8,509 bases of DNA from an uncultured Ruminococcus sp. Lineage in GTDB: Bacteria; Bacillota; Clostridia; Oscillospirales; Acutalibacteraceae. The position numbers and the translations under genes were made by a program. Below are positions 6,325 through 8,509 of the stretch, in pieces (within the stretch, counting starts at the first letter, position 1; every line of letters begins with the position of its first letter). The notes under the pieces are model-generated. The model saw nothing but the letters and a program-made list of their open reading frames with translations, searched no databases and was not told the origin of the DNA. The stretch is taken from positions 1-8,509 of the forward strand of contig CACYDB010000094.1 in NCBI GenBank assembly GCA_902773035.1. The letters are read 5' to 3'.

Positions 6325-6330
6325 TAACCA

Positions 6331-6359
6331 AAGCCTGCCGACTTCGGCAGGCTTTCCTT
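6331..6359 (+). terminator. Rho-independent terminator of guaB
   Basis: Perfect 10-bp stem AAGCCTGCCG / CGGCAGGCTT (6331-6340 with 6345-6354), loop ACTT, followed by TCCTTA. It starts 4 bases after the second of two tandem TAA stops. Confidence 0.9.
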
Positions 6360-6360
6360 A

Positions 6361-6415
6361 TTCGCAAAGCAAATAATATCATTTAACAAAACAGCCGACT
6401 CTTTCGAGCCGGCTG
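6361..6415 (-). repeat. Bipartite hairpin repeat, copy 1 (terminator of the toxin-antitoxin operon)
   Basis: Two inverted-repeat parts. On the + strand, TTCGC-AAA-GCAAA (imperfect) is followed by the core AATATCATT-like segment (AATAATATCATTT), a short A-rich spacer, and the main hairpin ACAGCCGACTC / GAGCCGGCTGT (6391-6401 with 6406-6416) with one A-C mismatch and loop TTTC. Read on the - strand, the main stem begins 5 bases after the antitoxin stop and runs into TTTTGTT, so it should terminate the operon. The loop and first palindrome differ from copies 2 and 3, making this the most diverged copy. Confidence 0.75.
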
Positions 6416-6420
6416 TGGCT

Positions 6421-6732
6421 TTATGCCGATACAATATTAAATCTCACAAGCAGAGAAGGGTCTGCTTTTATCACACTTAAAAACCTTCTCGCAGAACCAA
6501 TCGGCTTATTTGTTCCGGCTTCCCATGCTTCAACCGTTTTAACCGATACACCCATAACCTCGGCAAAGGTCATCTGCGTCATACCGAAGCTCAGTCGGAT
6601 TTCCTTGATTTCATCAGCGTCAAACTCCGGTGCGGGATTGACCGTACATTTTGCCGTACGGGCGTTGATTTTTCCCTTCTGATATTCAACCGCCTCATTA
6701 AGTCCCTGTAAGATACTCTCATAAACGCTCAT
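6421..6732 (-). CDS. HigA/NadS-type helix-turn-helix antitoxin
   Basis: 103 residues from ATG at 6732. This start is preferred because AGGAG, embedded in the last codons of the toxin gene, lies 9 bases upstream. An in-frame TTG at 6741 overlaps the toxin stop but has no spacer to that site. Residues of about 41-88 form a Cro/C1-type helix-turn-helix: EIKEIRLSFGMTQMTFAEVM, then GVSVKTVEAWEAG, and NKPIGSARRFLSVI, the signature seen in HigA and NadS antitoxins. The N-terminal 35 or so residues (ESILQGLNEAVEYQKGK) are the part expected to bind and neutralise the toxin. It is the second gene of a toxin-first operon, the usual higBA order. It probably represses the operon through the palindrome at 7105-7121. 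Family membership is clear; pairing with this particular toxin is inferred from the 5-base gap. Confidence 0.9.
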   Translation of the reverse strand: MSVYESILQGLNEAVEYQKGKINARTAKCTVNPAPEFDADEIKEIRLSFGMTQMTFAEVMGVSVKTVEAWEAGTNKPIGSARRFLSVIKADPSLLVRFNIVSA

Positions 6733-6737
6733 AATTC

Positions 6738-7079
6738 TCAACTCCTGTCTATAGTATTCTCCAAAAGCTTAACAAGCTTTCTGATCTCATTCTTTTCGCT
6801 TTTGGAAAGATTATCTTTTTCATCTTTAGAATATGCCGTAATCAAGAAAATTCTCTCATATACTGCAAAATCCACATAACAAACTCTTGCGCTCGAGCTT
6901 TTTCCTCTGCCTTCAAAAGCCACTCTTATTTTACGCAATCCGCCTGTTCCCTGTATTATGTCACCCTTGTGAGGATTAACTGTTAATTCTTCCTGTAACG
7001 TTTTTAGCTCTTTATCTCCAAGCGATAACTCTTTCCACCTTTTATCAAACTCAGGGAGCATTATAAATTCCCTTGTCAT
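6738..7079 (-). CDS. RelE/HigB-type toxin, predicted mRNA interferase
   Basis: 113 residues. ATG at 7079 follows AAGGAAG. The sequence has the motif order of the RelE/HigB-2 family (the PF06296 type as I know it): a helical N-terminal part (EFDKRWKELSLGDKELKTLQEEL), GTGGLRKIRVAFEGRGKSSSARVCYVDF across the central beta sheet, then IFLITAYSKDEKDNLSKSEKNEIRKLV at the C-terminal end. Family members cut mRNA in the ribosome and stop growth when the antitoxin decays. The basic Arg/Lys cluster in RKIR and GRGKSSSAR fits RNA binding, and the length is normal. It leads a two-gene operon with the antitoxin, separated by 5 bases from the antitoxin ATG. It is driven by a perfect consensus promoter with a palindrome in its spacer. 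Codon use looks less biased than in guaB, as expected for an accessory module. Activity is inferred from the family. Confidence 0.9.
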   Translation of the reverse strand: MTREFIMLPEFDKRWKELSLGDKELKTLQEELTVNPHKGDIIQGTGGLRKIRVAFEGRGKSSSARVCYVDFAVYERIFLITAYSKDEKDNLSKSEKNEIRKLVKLLENTIDRS

Positions 7080-7099
7080 ATCCTCACTTCCTTGTCTTT

Positions 7100-7128
7100 A
7101 TTATACCCTATTAAATAGGGTTTGTCAA
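7100..7128 (-). promoter_or_regulatory. Perfect consensus promoter of the toxin-antitoxin operon
   Basis: On the - strand, TTGACA (7128-7123), exactly 17 bases, TATAAT (7105-7100). Both hexamers are perfect consensus. The ATG of the toxin at 7079 gives a leader of about 14 bases. Such a strong promoter implies tight repression in normal growth. Confidence 0.9.
7105..7121. promoter_or_regulatory. 17-bp palindromic operator of the toxin-antitoxin operon
   Basis: ACCCTATT (7105-7112), a single central base, then AATAGGGT (7114-7121): a perfect palindrome filling the spacer between -35 and -10. The size and place fit a dimeric helix-turn-helix antitoxin repressing its own operon. Confidence 0.8.
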
Positions 7129-7137
7129 CGCTTTTCG

Positions 7138-7188
7138 TTCGCACGAATATCATTAATAACAACAGCCGACTCTCACGAGCCGGCTGTT
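7138..7188 (-). repeat. Bipartite hairpin repeat, copy 2 (terminator of the LRR lipoprotein)
   Basis: On the + strand, TTCG-CA-CGAA is followed by TATCATT, a short AT spacer, and the main hairpin AACAGCCGACTC / GAGCCGGCTGTT (7161-7172 with 7177-7188), one A-C mismatch, loop TCAC. On the - strand the stem touches the TGA stop at 7190 and is followed by GTTATT. Its left end lies only 10 bases from the toxin promoter's -35 box. Confidence 0.75.
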
Positions 7189-7189
7189 T

Positions 7190-8206
7190 TCAGTCTATAT
7201 ACTCAATTTCTCCGATTCTGTCCTTATTCATTTTCGCCCATTTGTCCGCGTATGAGCCTTTATAGACTCTGACTGTTTTCGCGTCGCAAAATTCAGAGTA
7301 AATCTTCCTGACATTTCTTCCGATTGTCAGAGTTTTTCCGCAGTACTCAACAATCGTATTTGCTATATACTTAACGCTGTCGGGAACGGTATAAACCTTG
7401 TTATATCCAGACGGAATCTTAAGCAGCCACTCCTTGTTTTTGCTGTACAGAATCCCGTCCTCAGAGCTGAAATTTGGGTTATCTTCGTCTACGGTAATAC
7501 TGTTGATCCGTCCTCCTTTTATATCATATCCGCCCTCTCCGTCGTTATATAAAGATGTAGTACTAAGCGCGCAATTGCTTATATCTGTAACGCTCTCGGG
7601 AATTTTTAAATCAACGCTGTATTCCTTCGGCATATCACTCAGAAAACCGTCTTGCGTGTATTCATCATAAGGGTTATCACAATCAGTGACAAATCCGCTG
7701 AGCTTGAGCACAGGCTTACCGTCAAGGGTTTCGGGTATTTCAAGAGTGAAATTCTTATCTTTATACTTTTTCTTATCAAACAGGAAACGGTTGATACAAA
7801 CCCCGTCCTTAAAATCCGAAATCATATATTCTCCGGACTTCCTGATATTATCATTGAAATTAGAGTAATAATTGACTGCGAGAGAGTCCTCGTCAATAGC
7901 GGGCCAGGAGTATCCATCCTCAGATTCCTCATACACAAACATCGGGTCAACATCTTTTTTTATATCAAAATCCTCATTTATTCCACTCGTATTTGCATAT
8001 TGCAAAAACTCAAGAAAGTCGTAGTACCCGTAATAACCTATTCCCTCATACTCCGTACACTTTTTATACGCGTCAAACTCAGCATTGATAATATAGCTTT
8101 TCTCAGCCGAGGTCGAAGCGATAGTTTCTGTATGTTCAGCCACCTGTCCGCACCCTCCGAGAGTTACCAAAGCCAATACCGCGGCAAAAATTTTATTGGT
8201 TTTCAT
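7190..8206 (-). CDS. Predicted lipoprotein with LRR_5 (BspA-like) leucine-rich repeats
   Basis: 338 residues from ATG at 8206, chosen because AGAGGGGG ends 9 bases upstream and the protein then starts MKTNKIF. In-frame ATG at 8212 and TTG at 8215 lie too close to that site. The signal ends in LGGC, so Cys19 should be lipidated and the protein displayed outside the membrane. An acidic, aromatic-rich N-terminal half (about residues 30-150) is not recognised. From about residue 155, repeats of the LRR_5 (BspA-like) type appear: LEIPETLDGKPV, LKIPESVTDIS, ITVDEDNPNFSSEDGILYS, YTVPDSVKYIA, LTIGRNVRKI. The common closing motif VRVYKGSYADKWAKMNKDRI ends the series. Family members bind host proteins or other bacteria, or are of unknown function. 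It has its own promoter and ends in repeat copy 2. A surface-binding role is inference. Confidence 0.88.
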   Translation of the reverse strand: MKTNKIFAAVLALVTLGGCGQVAEHTETIASTSAEKSYIINAEFDAYKKCTEYEGIGYYGYYDFLEFLQYANTSGINEDFDIKKDVDPMFVYEESEDGYSWPAIDEDSLAVNYYSNFNDNIRKSGEYMISDFKDGVCINRFLFDKKKYKDKNFTLEIPETLDGKPVLKLSGFVTDCDNPYDEYTQDGFLSDMPKEYSVDLKIPESVTDISNCALSTTSLYNDGEGGYDIKGGRINSITVDEDNPNFSSEDGILYSKNKEWLLKIPSGYNKVYTVPDSVKYIANTIVEYCGKTLTIGRNVRKIYSEFCDAKTVRVYKGSYADKWAKMNKDRIGEIEYID

Positions 8207-8280
8207 TATCATCAACCCCCTCTATTAATATAGACGAAAGAAACAGCAAAATCTATACCAAAATTTCTAAAATTTTTTAT

Positions 8281-8321
8281 TTTTCACTATAGTAGTGTCA
8301 TTTTTCAAGAAAAAAGTTTCA
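8281..8321 (-). promoter_or_regulatory. Probable promoter of the LRR lipoprotein, shared 41-bp block
   Basis: On the - strand, TGAAACTTTTT (8321-8311), 10 variable bases, then TGACACTACTATAGTGAAA (8300-8282). Blocks and spacing are the same as upstream of paralog B at 1327-1366. The palindrome CACTA-CTA-TAGTG is perfect here. TATAGT (8291-8286) is a possible -10. The ATG is about 75 bases downstream, leaving a leader of roughly 70 bases that is AT-rich with no clear structure. Confidence 0.6.
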
Positions 8322-8335
8322 GATTTTATAAAAAA

Positions 8336-8390
8336 TTCGCCCCGCGAATATCATTTGATATAAAATCAGCCGACTCTCACGAGCCGGCTG
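8336..8390 (-). repeat. Bipartite hairpin repeat, copy 3 (3' end of the partial gene)
   Basis: On the + strand, a TTCGC / GCGAA palindrome (8336-8340 with 8344-8348, separated by CCC) is followed by TATCATTT, a short AT spacer, and the main hairpin CAGCCGACTC / GAGCCGGCTG (8367-8376 with 8381-8390) with one A-C mismatch and loop TCAC. The main hairpin is identical to copy 2. On the - strand it is followed by ATTTTATAT and lies about 40 bases after the stop of the partial gene, consistent with a terminator. Confidence 0.75.
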
Positions 8391-8414
8391 TAATTATTTT
8401 ATTAAGCTGTTATG

Positions 8415-8434
8415 CCTGATCTGAGTTTATCAGG
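8415..8434 (-). other. Small hairpin over the stop codon of the partial gene
   Basis: CCTGAT (8415-8420) pairs with ATCAGG (8429-8434), spanning the TGA-TAA stop region of the - strand gene. It is only 6 bp with an 8-base loop and no T-tract, so it may be chance. Confidence 0.25.
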
Positions 8435-8509
8435 TAGCGTCCTCAAAGCTTGCGAGCTTCTCGAGGTGAGCGTACTTCTTCTCAGCGTAGCCCTCAGCCT
8501 TAGTGAAGA
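8430..8509 (-). CDS. C-terminal end of an unidentified gene, cut by the window edge
   Basis: Only the last 26 codons are present, ending KYAHLEKLASFEDAT followed by tandem TGA TAA stops at 8427-8432. The codons are strongly biased to the choices used in guaB (AAG, GAG, GCT, CTC, TAC, GAC), which suggests a well-expressed housekeeping gene rather than a chance frame. The segment is amphipathic and Lys/Glu-rich, likely a C-terminal helix. I cannot name the family from this piece. Repeat copy 3 follows as its likely terminator. Confidence 0.65.
   Translation of the reverse strand, partial: FTKAEGYAEKKYAHLEKLASFEDAT

Noticed and set aside
6739..6741. TTG at 6741 as antitoxin start overlapping the toxin stop
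   Set aside because: The AGGAG site touches it without a spacer, while the ATG at 6732 has ideal spacing.
7652..8233. + strand reading frame of 193 codons opposite the LRR lipoprotein
   Set aside because: Antisense to a clear lipoprotein with signal, lipobox and LRR_5 repeats; no ribosome site or recognisable domain.
6361..8390. CRISPR-like array from the three repeats
   Set aside because: The copies are about 720-1150 bases apart with whole genes between them, differ in length, and have no uniform spacers.

Overview
The window looks like a chromosomal segment from a Gram-positive gut anaerobe of class Clostridia, most likely Oscillospiraceae/Ruminococcus-like. This rests on three things: the GuaB protein has a Firmicutes-type N-terminus (KFGKQGITFDDVLL), there are several lysine-rich secreted proteins and LGGC/TGGC-type lipoproteins, and promoters are near-consensus sigma-A with strong AGGAG-type ribosome sites. 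The taxonomic call is inference from protein style; no rRNA is present.

Left part (1-3900), surface proteins: two tandem paralogous lysine-rich secreted proteins on the + strand (18-1271 and 1399-2619), each closed by nearly the same GGCGGAGAG terminator hairpin. They converge on a third secreted protein on the - strand (2727-3833). That protein combines an N-terminal module resembling CBM26-type starch-binding domains with a lysine-rich C-terminal module related to the end of the second paralog.

Middle part (3900-6360): a - strand lipoprotein with two beta-rich repeats (3946-4659) lies divergent to guaB, encoding IMP dehydrogenase of guanine nucleotide synthesis (+ strand, about 4837-6324). 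guaB has a clear promoter and its own perfect terminator. Its natural N-terminus is interrupted: the expected ATG at 4837 is followed after eight codons by an in-frame TAA, inside an A5-T-A11 tract, and the rest of the gene continues in the same frame.

Right part (6361-8509): a - strand RelE/HigB-type toxin and HigA/NadS-type antitoxin operon has a perfect consensus promoter whose spacer is filled by a 17-bp palindrome. It is followed upstream by a - strand LRR_5 lipoprotein and the C-terminal end of an unidentified, codon-optimised gene. Each of these three - strand units ends in a copy of the same roughly 50-bp bipartite hairpin repeat.

The most interesting items are the stop-interrupted but otherwise intact guaB, the three-copy two-hairpin terminator repeat, and a 41-bp promoter block with identical spacing shared by the second paralog and the distant LRR lipoprotein. 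The last suggests a common regulator or alternative sigma factor for surface proteins. I see no phage, insertion sequence, CRISPR, tRNA or rRNA. No gene-free stretch exceeds 300 bases.
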